A stretch of 64,000 nucleotides of DNA from Cladocopium goreaui (GCA_947184155.2 CAMXCT020003724.1:150001-214000); one strand, 5' to 3'; counted from the first letter of the stretch, positions 1-11,790 are shown. Made by a program: numbers and translations. The notes: a model not told the origin generated them from the letters alone.

Positions 1-9
1 AGTAGTACT

Positions 10-315
10 TTGTACTACAAAGCTTGCACAAACTACTTCCCAGTACTACACAAGCATAAACAACACGGCGATAAACAAAAACAACTCGGAAAGATCAAGA
101 CAAACAGGCGCAACACCGAGAGACCAGAACCAAGACGATCAGACGGAGGCAAACAGAAACAACACGCCGATAAACAGAAACAATGCGGAAAAACAAACAC
201 AAACAGAAACAACACCAGGCGACAGAAACAACAAATACAACAGGAAGAGAGAGAGAGAGAGAGGTTGACAGAAAAACAGAAACAACCAAAAGACAGACAC
301 AGATAGAACACGGAG
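10..315. repeat. CAAACAGAAACAAC-like degenerate repeat
   Basis: Purine/CA-rich stretch in which variants of ACAAACAGAAACAAC recur roughly every 14 to 20 bases, followed by a short GA run near 246-264. The open frames across it are Lys/Gln-rich simply because the repeat lacks stops. I do not regard it as coding. Confidence 0.7.
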
Positions 316-1184
316 ATGCTGACGCAAACAGAGGGGACACAGAAACCACATGAATGAGACGCCGAATGGTCAAGTCAACAGACGACCGACAAAGGCAAAC
401 AAAACAAGAATTAGCCAAGCCACCTGTCCCGGTGCTCGTACCCACGACGATGGTCCCCCAGGCAACCCTACCCAGCTTTGCGCTTTGCAAGTCTGGGGTA
501 GGGCGCCGGGCCGGCCCGTCTGGAACGAACACCTCCGCATCTTCCTCAGCTTCATCCCACGTAACAACAGTAATATTTTAAACTTAATGTACATATTCAA
601 AGCTTATAGTTCCACATACTTAGGACGTACAGAACCACACGTAGTGTGCGCCAAATTCATTTCTCAACACGAACTTTTCGAGATCATCATGCTAAACGTA
701 TTCACAGTGTGCATCGCCTGAATACCTGCGCTTATGCAGACGTTAGACTGACGGATCACAGCAGACAACAGCAAGTCTCACACAAATCACACGAGCGGGC
801 AACCAGCTTATGCAATCACCAGCGCGATTAAACGCACGAAGCAACAACAAACGCACCATCAACCGCATATTGTATGATCGAGTATTCGCTTCTTGTGCGA
901 AAGCCAAGGGTTGGCTTCAGCTCACTCCAATTCACGCATTTTGATTGTGCTGTCTCAACTTTAAATCTAGCTCATTTAAACCTCTTCAAAAATATAACAC
1001 CTTTAAGCAACGCCATACACAAAGGCCTCTGGGTTGTTGCATGGATCTTATAACCTACTTGTACCTAGCTTCGTTGAGCCAAGGATCCGTGGCCACCAGC
1101 ATGTACTGGGCTGGTGGACACACAGGGGGAGCCGCGTCGGGCGGTTCAAAGCTGCCGCCACCGCTGCGGACCTGGCAAACCAAA
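316..1184. other. Non-repetitive stretch without a recognised gene
   Basis: Mixed-composition sequence. A GC-richer island around 420-540 has open frames on both strands, but none resembles a known domain and none has convincing splice sites. Nothing else is visible. Confidence 0.4.
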
Positions 1185-1441
1185 AAAAACAACAGCAGAA
1201 ACAACATCAACGACACCACCACCACCACCACCACCACCAACAGCAACAGCAACAGCAACAGAAACAGCAACAACAACAACAACAACCACAGCCACAACCA
1301 CAACCACAACCAACAACAACAACAACAACAACCAACAACAACAACCAACAACAACCAACAACAACAACAACAACAACCAACAACAACAACAACAACAACA
1401 ACAGCAACAACAACAACAACAGCAACACCAACACCAACACC

Positions 1442-1479
<38 letters not shown>

Positions 1480-1580
1480 GAAGAAGAAGAACGACAATAA
1501 CGACAATAACGACAACAAGGACGACGACGACGACGACAACAACAACAACAACAGCAACAACAGCAGCAACAGCAGCAATG
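1185..1580. repeat. CAA/CAC/CAG trinucleotide array
   Basis: Nearly uninterrupted CAA with blocks of CACCAC, CAGCAA, AAGAAG and GACGAC. The forward frames read as poly-Gln, poly-Asn or poly-Thr and the reverse frames as poly-Leu, poly-Val or poly-Cys. All six frames stay open because the repeat has no stops, so the frames are not evidence of a protein. Confidence 0.9.
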
Positions 1581-1635
1581 CAGCGACATCCGGAGGCGAG
1601 ATTTCAAAATCTAATTACATAGAAGTCTTGGCTGC

Positions 1636-1683
1636 TCAGAGGGAGATGTGCCACTCCCCCCTCGGCCGGACATACAGCTCTTC
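1636..1683 (-). CDS. Candidate terminal exon, unknown protein
   Basis: On the minus strand an AG acceptor (at 1684-1685) is followed by codons reading EELYVRPRGEWHISL and then TGA. The sequence is compositionally protein-like and GC-richer than its surroundings, and it would fit a last exon. No family is recognised. The strand agrees with all better-supported exons in the window. It could be chance. Confidence 0.3.
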   Translation of the reverse strand, partial: EELYVRPRGEWHISL

Positions 1684-2426
1684 CTGTAGCCGGCCAAGGA
1701 GGGGCAGCAAGTCATCTCCCTCGACAACATAAGCTGTCTTCGTCAAATCCTGCCAACAAAGCACGCATTCACACACACACATACACACAAGCGCAGAAGC
1801 AAGCAAAAAAAAAACATGCGCCTGGCTCCACTTCTGCAATTTTGTGCGGAAGCGGCGGCCAGCTATTTCGGCAGCAAGCGCCTGTAATTAAAGGTAGCAG
1901 CCAAAGTCAAGAAAGTGACGAAGACCAACAGAATAAAAAGAACGAACCTCAACTTGCTCCGAAGTAACCGACCACCCAGGATGGCCAAGGGTCACATCAT
2001 ATAGTACAAGGAACATACCTTTCAAAAAGAATATTGTCAACTGATTTATCAAGGTTCATTTGTGGGATTTGATGAATTTCGAATTCTTCATCTCTTTGAA
2101 AATTCCTCTATAAGGTCATAAGCTTGTAGCCACCTGATAGTTTCATCCATTCTCGACCAGGGGATGATCGTTGGGAATGGTAAAGCCAATAAAACATCAT
2201 AAACAGGTATATATATATATAATTATATAATTATATATATACTATATATAATATATGTAAAACCATCCCCACATGGTAGGTTTCTGGCATTGGGTTCACA
2301 TTCAAGAACATAGTATATAAACTTGTATTTGGGTGATTTTGGGGGTAAATGTTGATAAATATTCCATACATGGAGCGTATGGGTAGTATAACCTCCTGCA
2401 TCAACCCATCCACCGTCCTACTCAAC

Positions 2427-2524
2427 GGCCCGTCCATCGCCCACCTTCTTCGAGACCTCTTCCGCCAGAGCTTCTGCCTTTGCAGCCGCTCGACCCGCCA
2501 GCACGGCGCGGTCCGAGTGCCATC
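2427..2524 (-). CDS. Candidate exon, Ala/Glu/Lys-rich helix
   Basis: A minus-strand CTCAG acceptor precedes a GC-rich open stretch that reads DRAVLAGRAAAKAEALAEEV followed by SKKVGDGRA, then a GTTGAG donor. The alternation of Ala, Glu, Lys and Leu suggests an alpha helix, possibly coiled coil. No family is assigned. The contrast with the AT-rich flanks and the matching splice-like ends make a real exon more likely than not. It lies just outside the tandem arrays. Confidence 0.45.
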
Positions 2525-2593
2525 CTGAGACGCCGACGCAACGCATCCTCCAAGATGATTTCATGGATTTATCTCAAATAGGAATATCATGGT

Positions 2594-2899
2594 ATGATAT
2601 GTATGGTTGGTATGTATGGTTGGTATGTATGTATGGTTGGTATGTATGTATGGTTGGTATGTATGGTTGGTATGTATGTATGGTTGGTATGTATGTATGG
2701 TTGGTATGTATGTATGGTTGGTAAGTATGTATGGTTGGTATGTATGTATGGTTGGTATGTATGTATGGTTGGTATGTATGTATGGTATGGTATGTATGTA
2801 TGGTATGTATGGTATGGCATGGTATGGTATTGTATGGTATGGTGCGGTGTGGTGTGGTATGGTATGGTATGTATGCATGTATGCATGTATGCATGTATG
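2594..2899. repeat. GGTTGGTATGTATGTAT minisatellite and GGTAT run
   Basis: Units of 13 to 17 bp combining GGTTG with one or more GTAT blocks, passing into GGTAT pentamers and GTATGCAT octamers. It opens a 3-kb compound array. Open frames in both directions are repeat artefacts. Confidence 0.9.
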
Positions 2900-3255
2900 C
2901 ATGTACAGCATGTACAGCATGTACAGCATGTACAGCATGTACAGCATGTACAGATTGTAAAGCATGTACAGCATGTACAGCATGCACAGCATGCACAGCA
3001 TGTACAGCATGTACAGTATGTACAGTATGTACCGTATGTACAGTATGTACAGTATGTACAGTATGTACAGTATGTACACTACGTACACTACGTAACTATG
3101 TACACTATGTACACTATGTACACTATGAACACTATGTACACTATGTACACCATGTACACTATGTACACTATGTACATTATGTACATTATGTACATTATGT
3201 ACAGTATGTACAGTATGTACAGTATGTACAGTATGTACAGCACGTACAGCACTTT
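2900..3255. repeat. GTACAGCAT 9-bp tandem array
   Basis: About 38 copies of a nonamer of the form GTACANNAT (AGCAT, AGTAT, ACTAT, ATTAT variants). Variants occur in homogeneous blocks, so the array has been locally re-amplified. The 9-bp period keeps all frames open as tripeptide repeats. Confidence 0.9.
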
Positions 3256-3648
3256 GTATGAATGTATGTATGTATGTATGTACGTTGGTCCGTATGTATG
3301 TGTGTATGTGTGTATGTGTGTATGTGTGTATGTGTGTATGTATGTATGTATGTATGTATGTATGTATGCATGCATGCACGTATGTATGTATGTATGTATG
3401 CATGTATGCTATGTATGTACGTAGGTCCGTATGTATGTGTGTATGTGTGTATGTGTGTATGTGTGTATGTGTGTATGTGTGTATGTGTGTATGTATGTAT
3501 GTATGCATGCATGCATGCATGCATGCATGTATGTATGTATGTTATCTATGTATGTATGGTACCTGTGTATGGTATCTATGTATATATGTATGTATGTACG
3601 TCTGTCTGTATGTCTGTATGTATGCAAATGTATGTATGCAAATGTATG
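3256..3648. repeat. GTAT/GTGTAT tetranucleotide array
   Basis: Long GTAT runs with GTGTAT and GCAT interludes. A block of about 130 bp (containing GTCCGTATGTATGTGTGTAT) occurs twice, near 3288 and 3424, indicating a segmental duplication inside the microsatellite. Confidence 0.9.
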
Positions 3649-3652
3649 TATG

Positions 3653-3686
<34 letters not shown>

Positions 3687-4014
3687 ATCTATCTAATCTA
3701 TCTAATCTATCTAATCTATCTAATTTATCTAATCTATCTAATATCTAATCTATCTATCTATCTATCTATCTAATCTATCTAATCTATCTAATCTATCTAA
3801 TCTATCTAATCTATCTATCTATCTATCTATCTAATCTATCTAATCTATCTAATCTATCTAATCTATCTAATCTATCTAATCTATCTAATATCTAATCTAT
3901 CTAATCTACCTAATCTACCTAATCTATCTAATCTATCTAATCTATCTAATCTATCCTATCCATCTATCTATCTATCTATTATCTATTATCTATCTATCTA
4001 ATCTATCTATCTAT
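3649..4014. repeat. ATCT / ATCTATCTA array
   Basis: Tetramer ATCT alternating with a 9-bp unit (ATCTATCTA) and short interruptions. It is the only segment of the 2.6-5.7 kb array with frequent stops on the forward strand. Confidence 0.9.
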
Positions 4015-4019
4015 GTGAT

Positions 4020-4745
4020 GTAATGGTATGGTATGGTATGGTATGTATGGTATGTGTGGTATGTATGGTATGTAAGGTATGTATGGTATGTATGGTATGT
4101 ATGGTATGTATGGTATGTATGGTATGTATGGTATGTGTGGTATGTGTGGTATGTGTGGTATGTGTGGTATGTGTGGTATGTGTGGTATGTCTGGTATGTC
4201 TGGTATGTCTGGTAGGTATGGTACGTATGGTACGTATGGTACGTATGGTACGTGTGGTACGTATGATACGTATGGTATGTATGGTATGTATGGTATGTAT
4301 GGTATGTATGGTATGTATGGTATGTATGGTATGTATGGTATGCATGGTATGCGTATGGTATGTATGGTATGTATGGTATGTATGGTATGTATGGTATGTA
4401 TGGTATGTATGGTATGTATGGTATGTATGGTATGTATGGTATGTATGGTATGCATGGTATGCATGGTATGTATGGTATGTATGGTATGTATGGTATGTAT
4501 GGTATGTATGGTATGTATGGTAGGTAGGGTAGGTACGGTATGTACGGTATGTATGGTATGTATGGATGGTATGTATGGTATATATGGTATGTATGGTATG
4601 TATGGTATGTATGGTAGATATGGTATGGTATGGTATGGTATGGTATGTATGGTATGTATGGTATATATGGTATGTATGGTATGTATGGTATGTATGGTAG
4701 GTATGGTATGGTATGGCATGGTATGGTATGGTATGGTGCGTACAG
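4020..4745. repeat. GGTATGTAT 9-bp tandem array
   Basis: About 75 copies of GGTATGTAT with blockwise variants (GTGT, GTCT, GCAT, CGTAT). Forward frames encode MVCMVC, MYGMYG or WYVWYV tripeptides, and reverse frames HTI or YIP tripeptides. The protein-like output is a by-product of a stop-free nonamer. Confidence 0.92.
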
Positions 4746-4749
4746 GTTC

Positions 4750-4880
4750 GTGTGCTACATGTGTTACGTATGTCACGTATGTCACGTATGTATGCCTCGT
4801 ATGTCACGTATGTCACGTATGTCACGTATGTCACGTATGTCACATGTCTCACATATGTCACGTATGTCACGTATATAATG
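4750..4880. repeat. GTCACGTAT 9-bp tandem array
   Basis: About a dozen copies of GTCACGTAT, CpG-containing and GC-richer than the arrays on either side. It forms the transition between the GGTATGTAT nonamer and the decamer array. Confidence 0.85.
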
Positions 4881-4899
4881 TAATGTACATGTAAGGTAT

Positions 4900-5700
4900 G
4901 AAAGGTATGTAATGTAATGTATTGTAATGTATTGTAATGTATTGCAATGTATTGTAATGTATTGCAATGTATTGCAATGTATTGTATTGCGATGTATTGC
5001 AATGTATTGCAATGTATTGCAATGTGTTGCAATGTTTTGCAACGTATTGCAATGTATTGTAATGTATTGCAATGTATTGCAATGAATTGCAATGTATTGT
5101 AATGTATTGCAATGTATTGTAATGTATTGTGATGCATTGTAATGTATTGTAATGTCATGTATTGCAATGTATTGTAATGTATTGCAATGTATTGCAATGT
5201 GTTGTAATGTATTGCAATGTATTGCAGCAATGTATGGTAATGTGTTGCAATGTGTTGCAATGTATCGCCATGTATTGAAATGTATTGCAATGTATTGCAA
5301 TGTATTGTGATGCATTGTAATGTATTGTAATGTATTGCCATGTATTGCAATGTATTGCAATGTATTGCAATGTATTGCAATGTGTTGTAATGTATTGCAA
5401 TGTATTGCAATGTATTGTAATGTGTTGCAATGTATTGCAATGTATTGCAATGTATTGCAATGTATTGCAATGTATTGCAATGTATTGCAGTGTATTGAAA
5501 TGTATTGCACTGTATTGCAATGTATTGCAATGTATTGTAATGTATTGTAATGTATTGTAATGTATTGTAATGTATTGCAATGTATTGCAATGTATTGTAA
5601 TGTATTGTATTGTAATTTATTGTAATGCATTGTAATGTATTGTAATGTATTGCGATGTATTGTAATGTATTGTAAGGTATTGCAATGTATTGTAATAGAA
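4900..5700. repeat. TGTATTGCAA 10-bp tandem array
   Basis: Close to 80 copies of a decamer with consensus AATGTATTGC; G/A changes alternate between TGCAA and TGTAA types. On the minus strand the 10-bp period cycles through three frames and encodes a repeating peptide of the type NTLQYIAIHC, giving a 527-codon open frame (4007-5590) that crosses into the neighbouring nonamer array. Not considered coding. Confidence 0.92.
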
Positions 5701-5788
5701 GTATGTATGCAATGTGTATATAATATATTAAACTATATATATATGTGTGTACCTAACACTGGGGAGATGTTAGATGAAATATAAACCA

Positions 5789-5880
5789 GGTAGCCTCTGG
5801 TGTCATCAAATACGGCGGGCTGAGAAATCCCCGAACTAGCCATGGAGGTGTTGATGGTAAAATCATCCCATGAAATGGAT
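5789..5880. repeat. Dispersed repeat, copy 1 (GGTGTCATCAAA type)
   Basis: About 85 bp starting with a TAGCCTCTGGTGTCATCAAA motif and containing CCGAACTAGCC. A second, clearly homologous copy lies at 20172-20260. The start resembles the CCCTCTGG terminus of the family B elements, so it may be a relative. Confidence 0.55.
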
Positions 5881-6048
5881 AAACTATGATAAACTATTGT
5901 ATGGTTGATAGCCAAAACATGACACATCAAACCATTTAAAACTGATATATTACTCTAAATAATATTAGATATAGGCTATGAACCATCCGCTAGCTGACTA
6001 TTCATTTTCAATAGTTCATAGTTATAGGTCAAATCTGGGGTAGAAAAC

Positions 6049-6122
6049 TTCTCCGAGCGTCGCACGCGGTTGATCCAGTGCTGTAGTGCTTCATCGCCCA
6101 CCGTGGGTGGATGCTGTGGCAT
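6049..6122 (-). CDS. Candidate exon, unknown protein
   Basis: A minus-strand acceptor (TCAG) is followed by codons reading MPQHPPTVGDEALQHWINRV and then RRSE, then a GTTTTC donor. The high GC, varied residues and splice-like ends fit an exon of about 74 bp. No family is recognised; the DEALQHWINRVRR portion looks helical. It may belong to the gene downstream of the channel, or to a 3' continuation of it. Confidence 0.45.
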
Positions 6123-8510
6123 CTGAGGAACCGAGTTGGTCGGAAAAAAACATGGGAAAAAAGCAGCAGAATCTTGGAGGATTCCAAGAACTGCCACAAG
6201 CATATGTTCAAGAATGTTCCAGCTGGAAATTTGGAACATCTTAGAACATGTTGAATCACTGTGGAAAAAGTCTATAACATGTTGAAAAAACACCTGAGTC
6301 AGGAGACTTTTGCACCGAAACTCATGCTGCCAGTAAAGTTTTTCAAGGTTCCAAGTGACATGTTCCACCATGAGGGGGTCCAGTAGATGCGGCGGCCGCC
6401 GCCAGACAAGCTGATCCGGAGAGACCATTGTGGCCATGGCGGAAGGCGATTCCCCGATATGGCGGATTTGAAAGGGAACTGATCTGCTGATTTGTCGCCC
6501 CCATAGGATCTGCTGATGGGTGCCCTATTTTCAGACCATGTCTGTTTAGAAATGTGCAAAAGGTGAACCAAAAGGTGAACAGACTTGTGAATTTGAAGAG
6601 TGTGAATGAATTGTTTGGGGTTGTTGCACTCCGAAACCGTTTCTGGACTGTGTAATTTTTGGTTGTGCAACCCGTTTCGATTGTTGATTAACCCACGAGT
6701 TGTTGATAAACATCGACCAAATAGAATCTAAACGAACCGAAAGGCCGAGACAATGGACAAAAGGATCAAAAGGCAACACCCACCATTGTCTTCTTGGTCT
6801 TATCATGCCATAGGCAGGGACGAAGTCTGACTTTTTCCCACTGATAATCCAAGAGTTCAGCCTCCCTTCAGCCCTGGACTTTCCAGGGCAAGGTCAGTGA
6901 TCACGGCGCTAAAAATGGGTGAAAAGAGTTCGGTCCCTCCCAACATCTTCTATGCACACACAAGTTGGCAATAATAGTCATTGGAGTGGTGTCCAAAATG
7001 TGTCCAAAAGCTGCTAGCAGTAGAAACTCACATACTTACCCTCCGTTGTAATTTGCTATGGAAGCCACAGCCCATTGATAGATGATTTGCCTCTTCGAAA
7101 TGATGATTTGTTATAGCTATGTTAAATTACCAAAGGGTACTTTAAAAAAACACAAACGCGAAGGAAAAGACAAACCATAGTCACCATGACATAGTAACCT
7201 CAGTGTAACCTTGGCAAATAATATTCTAAGCAGGCTATGGCGGGTGTGGCTATGGTTGAGCACGGTACCAAGATGTTCATCCCACTCTCTTGATAGAGTG
7301 TCAAACTGTGGAACCCCAAACGATTGAATGTTTGAAACATTGTCATGGAACAAGCATCTCATCATCAATAACTATGCATACGAATCGTATACTGGTTGGT
7401 GGTTTCAAGCCCTCTGAAAAATATTAGTCAGTTGGGATTACTATTCCCAATATACGGAAAAATTAAATTCATGTTCCAAACCACCAACCAGATATAATAT
7501 ATGTATGGTCCGCTGGGGGACCACCCAAACATACAAAAACCAATCAGAACGCATACAATGCAAAACAATGGGCGTTTCTCTGCTGATTTTCTTGTTCTTT
7601 GATTTTGTACATGTCCTGACCCTGGCCACAATGTTCTTACTTCAGGATAACTTATAATGTGGTAAACCCAATAAATCTACCATTTGGGATGGTTTATACC
7701 ATTCATCTATGGCAATATTGGGGATTGTTTACTAATTAGCACCATTCATCTATTGTTCTTACCATTACGTTTACTAATTATGACTATTATATAGTGCCAT
7801 GCATCTTTCATGCCTTTGCTATTATTACTAATTATTGCCATTACTGCGAATGCTTGGTTTACTGGTTATTACTATTATAGCCATTCATCTTTCATGGGTT
7901 TGGGGATGGTTTACTAATTAGCACCCTTCATCTATGGTTCTTACCATTGATCTATGGATCTATGGTTTACTAATTATTACTATTATTCTACTTATTGCTA
8001 TTGCCATTACTATCTATGGTTATACTATGGTTTGTTATTATTTCTAGTTATTATATACTATTATCTTATGTGTATTATTACCATTACTATCTATGGTTAG
8101 CTAATTATTATTAATAGATATTAATAGTTATTACTATGATTCTATGGTGTACTCGTATTACTATGTAGAAAAAACAAACATATTTCATGTTCCGCTGGGA
8201 GGTCGACGCTAGTCCGTGGCGACAAGCAGGACTGCTAGTCCGCTGGTCAGTTCAACGGGGCTCGTTGGACGGACACCCGGCGGCTGCGGAGTAACCCTGG
8301 TTTAAGATCGTTGAATCAAGTGTATATAATCCTCATGAAATGCTATCTATGGATATATTTATCTATATAATTATATATATATATACACACACATATATAT
8401 AATTATATATATACTGTATATATGTGATTATTTAGATAGGTGATCTGATATGATATAATGGTTTGAATGTTTGGAACCCTTCTCGGCCTGAAATGCCATG
8501 GCTGGCTCAC
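6123..8510. other. Intron/intergenic DNA, AT-rich
   Basis: No gene is supported. It contains one family A inverted-repeat element and a strongly AT-rich stretch (about 7660-8160) in which phrases such as TTTACTAATTA, CCATTCATCTATGG and ACTATTA recur irregularly. GC-richer patches at 6360-6440 and 8200-8300 could hide further exons, but I cannot choose a frame. Confidence 0.5.
7392..7491. mobile_element. Family A inverted-repeat element (MITE-like)
   Basis: Starts CTGGTTGGTGGTTT and ends AAACCACCAACCAG, an almost perfect ~14-bp terminal inverted repeat about 100 bp apart, with TATA on both flanks. The interior holds CCTCTGAAAAATATTAGTCA and a second small palindrome around TTGGGAT/ATTCCCAA. 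It has no coding capacity. Confidence 0.85.
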
Positions 8511-8554
8511 CCATGCAGGACATGCCAAGAGGTGATGAGATCCACAGAGTTAGC
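8511..8554 (-). CDS. Candidate exon, unknown protein
   Basis: An AG acceptor followed by codons reading ANSVDLITSWHVLH and a GTGAGC donor on the minus strand. The phrase is faintly like the post-SAM motif of methyltransferases, but 14 residues are too few to claim that. Confidence 0.35.
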
Positions 8555-8624
8555 CTCCGGTAACGTGGCAATTGAAAATCCTCTAAATTTTATGAAGGTC
8601 TTAATGGGAAAAAACAATTATACA

Positions 8625-8727
8625 CTGGTTGGTGGTTGAGCCACCCCTCTGAAAAATATTAGTCAATGGGAAGCATTATTCCCGATATATTGAAGAATCA
8701 AATTCATGTTCCAAACCACCAACCAGC
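8625..8727. mobile_element. Family A inverted-repeat element
   Basis: CTGGTTGGTGGTTGA at the left and AACCACCAACCAG at the right; interior shared with the copy at 7392 (CTCTGAAAAATATTAGTCAA, then ATTCCCGATATATTG). Confidence 0.85.
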
Positions 8728-9152
8728 TATAAATGGTGGATTTAAGTTGCCATGTTTGACTACCTGAGGGTCAAACATGGATTTTTGTTGGGGCACCTGA
8801 CTTCCTACGAGGGTGCAGGGGTCACTAGTTCAATAGCCTTTTTTCATGAATTAGAATAAAGTGAACTCCAACCATCCGCAGATCATTGTCAATCTTAGTC
8901 ACCCCGCGCAATTCTAATTGTATATAGACATATATAGACTATATTCATTAGATGTTTGGATATCTTTGGCATTTGTTAGTTGTCTGACTATCCCCAGCTG
9001 CTGAAGAACTAAAGTATACTTCCTGCCTTTCTGCCATGAAATCCCAAGAGTCACGCATGTGTTTTCGGCAATTTACTACAGCTTTAGGGCCGCAGTAGCC
9101 CTTGTGGAAAATCGAGAAATAGTACGAGCCCGCCGTTAAGAGGTCAAAAAAC

Positions 9153-9229
9153 CCTCTCCGAAGCTGCGAGAAGCGCCGTTTTCGCGTTCGCGATAGCGGA
9201 AGGGAGCTCCCCGGCCGATGAGATTTCAT
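9153..9229 (-). CDS. Candidate exon, Ala-rich helix
   Basis: A TTCAAG acceptor on the minus strand precedes codons reading EISSAGELPSAIANAKTALL followed by AASER, then a GTTTTT donor. It is strongly Ala/Leu/Glu/Lys and helix-like, with GC-rich third positions unlike the flanks. No family is assigned. It could be a C-terminal part of the channel (12-28 kb) or of a downstream gene. Confidence 0.5.
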
Positions 9230-9959
9230 CTTGAACAGTGGAAAAACAGCTTCTGAAATACCAATCAGTTAAATATCCAGTTATATTCAAGCATATTCAA
9301 ACATTCATCAGGTTATATCAGGTTTGAGATGAGAATGACTCGGAAACCGTTTGAATTGCTGCCTTGCCAGGGATGCCCCTTCTGGCTGTGCATCCACAAT
9401 CACTCCAGTGCGGATGATCTTTCCAGTCATGCTCTGTGGAAGCAGTGCTGCAGCGACGCGAGTCTTGCTTTGCAAGGACGAGTATTGGCAAATGGCATGG
9501 TATTTTTCAGTGCCGTCAGGTCTGATAGTTGTTGCTGTTTGTTGTCCCAGTCAGTTGTTTTTTCTGCTGCCTGCTTGAGATGTATTGGCAATACTTAGTT
9601 TTCCGTTGACCTCAGGGTATGTTTCATTGAATATGATGGAAAGTTTCTAAGTGGAAACTACAGCGTTCATTCACAGTCCACAAGTCATTTTCACATATTT
9701 TCAGCAGACTGGCTTCAGCATTCCTCATTAATCTTCGAAGCTGAACGTTTGGAGTGAGCACGATGTCCAAAAGAGGACACGCTGCTCGCATCGTCGTCCC
9801 TTGGAATCGGCTGACAAGGCGTTGTAAATGACAACATACGGGCCTGAAAAGGTCTGAAAAGGGATTGCTATACCCCAAACATGGCATAACATGGCTAGTC
9901 ATGGCTATAAAATTCTTGATTCACCATTGAATATCATGAAATTAATCTTGAGTTTTTTA

Positions 9960-11170
9960 TTGGGACGTCAATGGAAATGAGATGTCAAGAAAGTTGAAAC
10001 AGACAACGGCTTTGGCAACCAGGTGGTCTGGCTTCGTTCCTCATAGTCTCTCCCTTTTCCTTATAGGCTTCCGCCACCGGCTTGCCCGGGCTCTACTTGT
10101 ATGCTGGTTATGTCGTGTATACTAGCTTATGTATATGTAGGGATATTGCGCTCTGCAGAGAGGATCGGTTCTCCCTACTTCCATGGGCTCGGACCTTCGT
10201 CAGAGCCGCACGGGCTAAGAATCATGGGACAAACGGTTGTCGGCCCAAAACGAAGAACCGCATTCTGCGATGCATCCAGAAATGCGGTATCAACAGCAGA
10301 TGCACCTCAAAGAGGACAGATGGAGTTCACCTTCTGCCGACTTCCATGCAGCTACCGGAAAAGCATTAACATCCGGCTATAGGCTGTTCGTCAGCTTGTA
10401 CACAACTTGAATTTGGGCACTTGCGCCCCAAGAAATTACAAGATAAAACAGGAGAAGGAAAAGGCTGCCGGGGCCACCTCCTGGCTCAAGCCGTTGGGCC
10501 TACCGTTTTGGCAGGTGCAAGAAAACTGCAAGCTGTGCTGTGCCAAGCATGTCCAGCAGGCGCATAAGACATTTTCATACATTTTCCATGTCCGCCCTCG
10601 AAGCTGCATGGCGACCAGAAACAATGCGGCGCGAAGCCAGCCATTCCCAAGCCCAAACGCTCGCATAACCAGCCGAAATATCGCAAATTGCATCAAATTA
10701 CCAACCGCTTCTGCCCACGATGAAGGTAGCTATCATCCACGCAGTGCTGGATCGCTGCCTACCACCCATCAAGTCTTGCAACTTGCCAGCCTGTTGTTGC
10801 GCGATGCCGTTGTCTTGCAAGTGCTTGGCAGTGGCGCACGAACAATCCGCACAGCATTCTGGATTGACAACACTAGAAATGTAGCCACCTGAAATTTTTG
10901 CCTGAACTTTTGGACATGGAGCTCACTGGCATTCCGCCAAGATGTTTTCCAAAGCAATGCGCAGAGGAAGTTTGAAACACCCAATGATGACAAAGACAAA
11001 CAGGGCAGTCTCCCAAGCAATGACAAGATCGCCGGCATGGTACTGTGCACCATCCAAACTTCCACATCTGAGTATCCAGCAAATGGAGCGAAGAGAGCTC
11101 ACCAAACATGTATCATGAACGAACGGATGCAACCAACCCTCAAACGCTCTGCTGAAATCAGTCTGACCAC
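9960..11170. other. Unassigned GC-richer block
   Basis: About 1.2 kb with higher GC, few simple repeats and overlapping open frames on both strands, the longest being 161 codons at 10407-10892 (+). It contrasts with the AT-rich introns around it. No domain, start context or splice pattern is recognisable, so it could be a decayed transposon or retrocopy, or unique intergenic DNA. I list it because it does not behave like the other non-coding stretches. Confidence 0.35.
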
Positions 11171-11483
11171 TGGAAGGGGTTTGAGCCCAGACTATGTATA
11201 TGCAGGGATAAATAAAGTACAAGGAGTACATATATATATATATAATTATATGTATCTATATAAATCTATTGCTACATGGTATATACAATTATGTAAATAT
11301 AAAAGTAGTATGGATATGGTTTGTATGTTGTAGAGAGTGTTACATAGTTGGGTGATATTCTATATGTAGTTTATAATATAGAGAGTATGCAAGTAGTACA
11401 TAACATAGTAGTATGTAGGTGTATATACCTAGTACGTAATTAGGTAGAAGAATGGTAGAAGAACAGTAGTTTTGTGGGTAGTG

Positions 11484-11594
11484 ATGTGGTTAAAACAATA
11501 ATAAACCACCCCATGTTTTATGGTTTATATATACCACCCATTTATGGTGATTTTGGGGATGCTTTATTATTGTTTTAACATGTTTTAACCACAT
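11484..11594. mobile_element. Inverted-repeat element (ATGTGGTTAAAACAATAATAAA)
   Basis: A terminal inverted repeat beginning ATGTGGTTAAAACAATAATAAA, with the complement TTTATTATTGTTTTAAC...ACCACAT at the right. About 110 bp, no coding content, one copy seen. Confidence 0.65.
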
Positions 11595-11649
11595 TAAAGA
11601 GGTTTGGTTTAGAGTATATATAAGTAATTATATAAGTAGCGACGGGGTC

Positions 11650-11790
11650 TCGTTGGGAGATTGAAGGCGGCATCTCCCACATGCTGCCCAAGTGACGGGG
11701 CGGTGACGGTGGCAACCAATTCGTAAATGGCACCTGTCTCCTGCGGTTGAGCCTTCAAGGCCTTCAAGGCCTTCACCGACAAGGAGATAC
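11650..11790 (-). CDS. Candidate exon downstream of the channel
   Basis: GC-rich island with a minus-strand open frame containing AQPQETGAIYELVATVTAPS. It lies where a C-terminal continuation of the channel would be expected. Two other minus frames are open as well and the splice sites are ambiguous, so the frame is only a suggestion. Confidence 0.3.

Noticed and set aside
1146..1607. Poly-Cys, poly-Gln and poly-Asn frames
   Set aside because: Direct translation of a CAA/CAC/CAG microsatellite open on both strands.
2561..3520. A 319-codon minus-strand frame of His/Tyr/Thr repeats
   Set aside because: Translation of GTAT/GTACAGCAT repeats; no non-repetitive segment or gene-like context.
4007..5590. 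A 527-codon minus-strand open frame (HTI and NTLQYIAIHC repeats)
   Set aside because: It spans two unrelated stop-free tandem arrays with 9- and 10-bp periods; an artefact of motif composition.
6360..6440. Minus-strand exon reading QLVWRRPPHLLDPLMVEHV
   Set aside because: Two frames are equally open and no clear donor exists; too weak to list as a feature.
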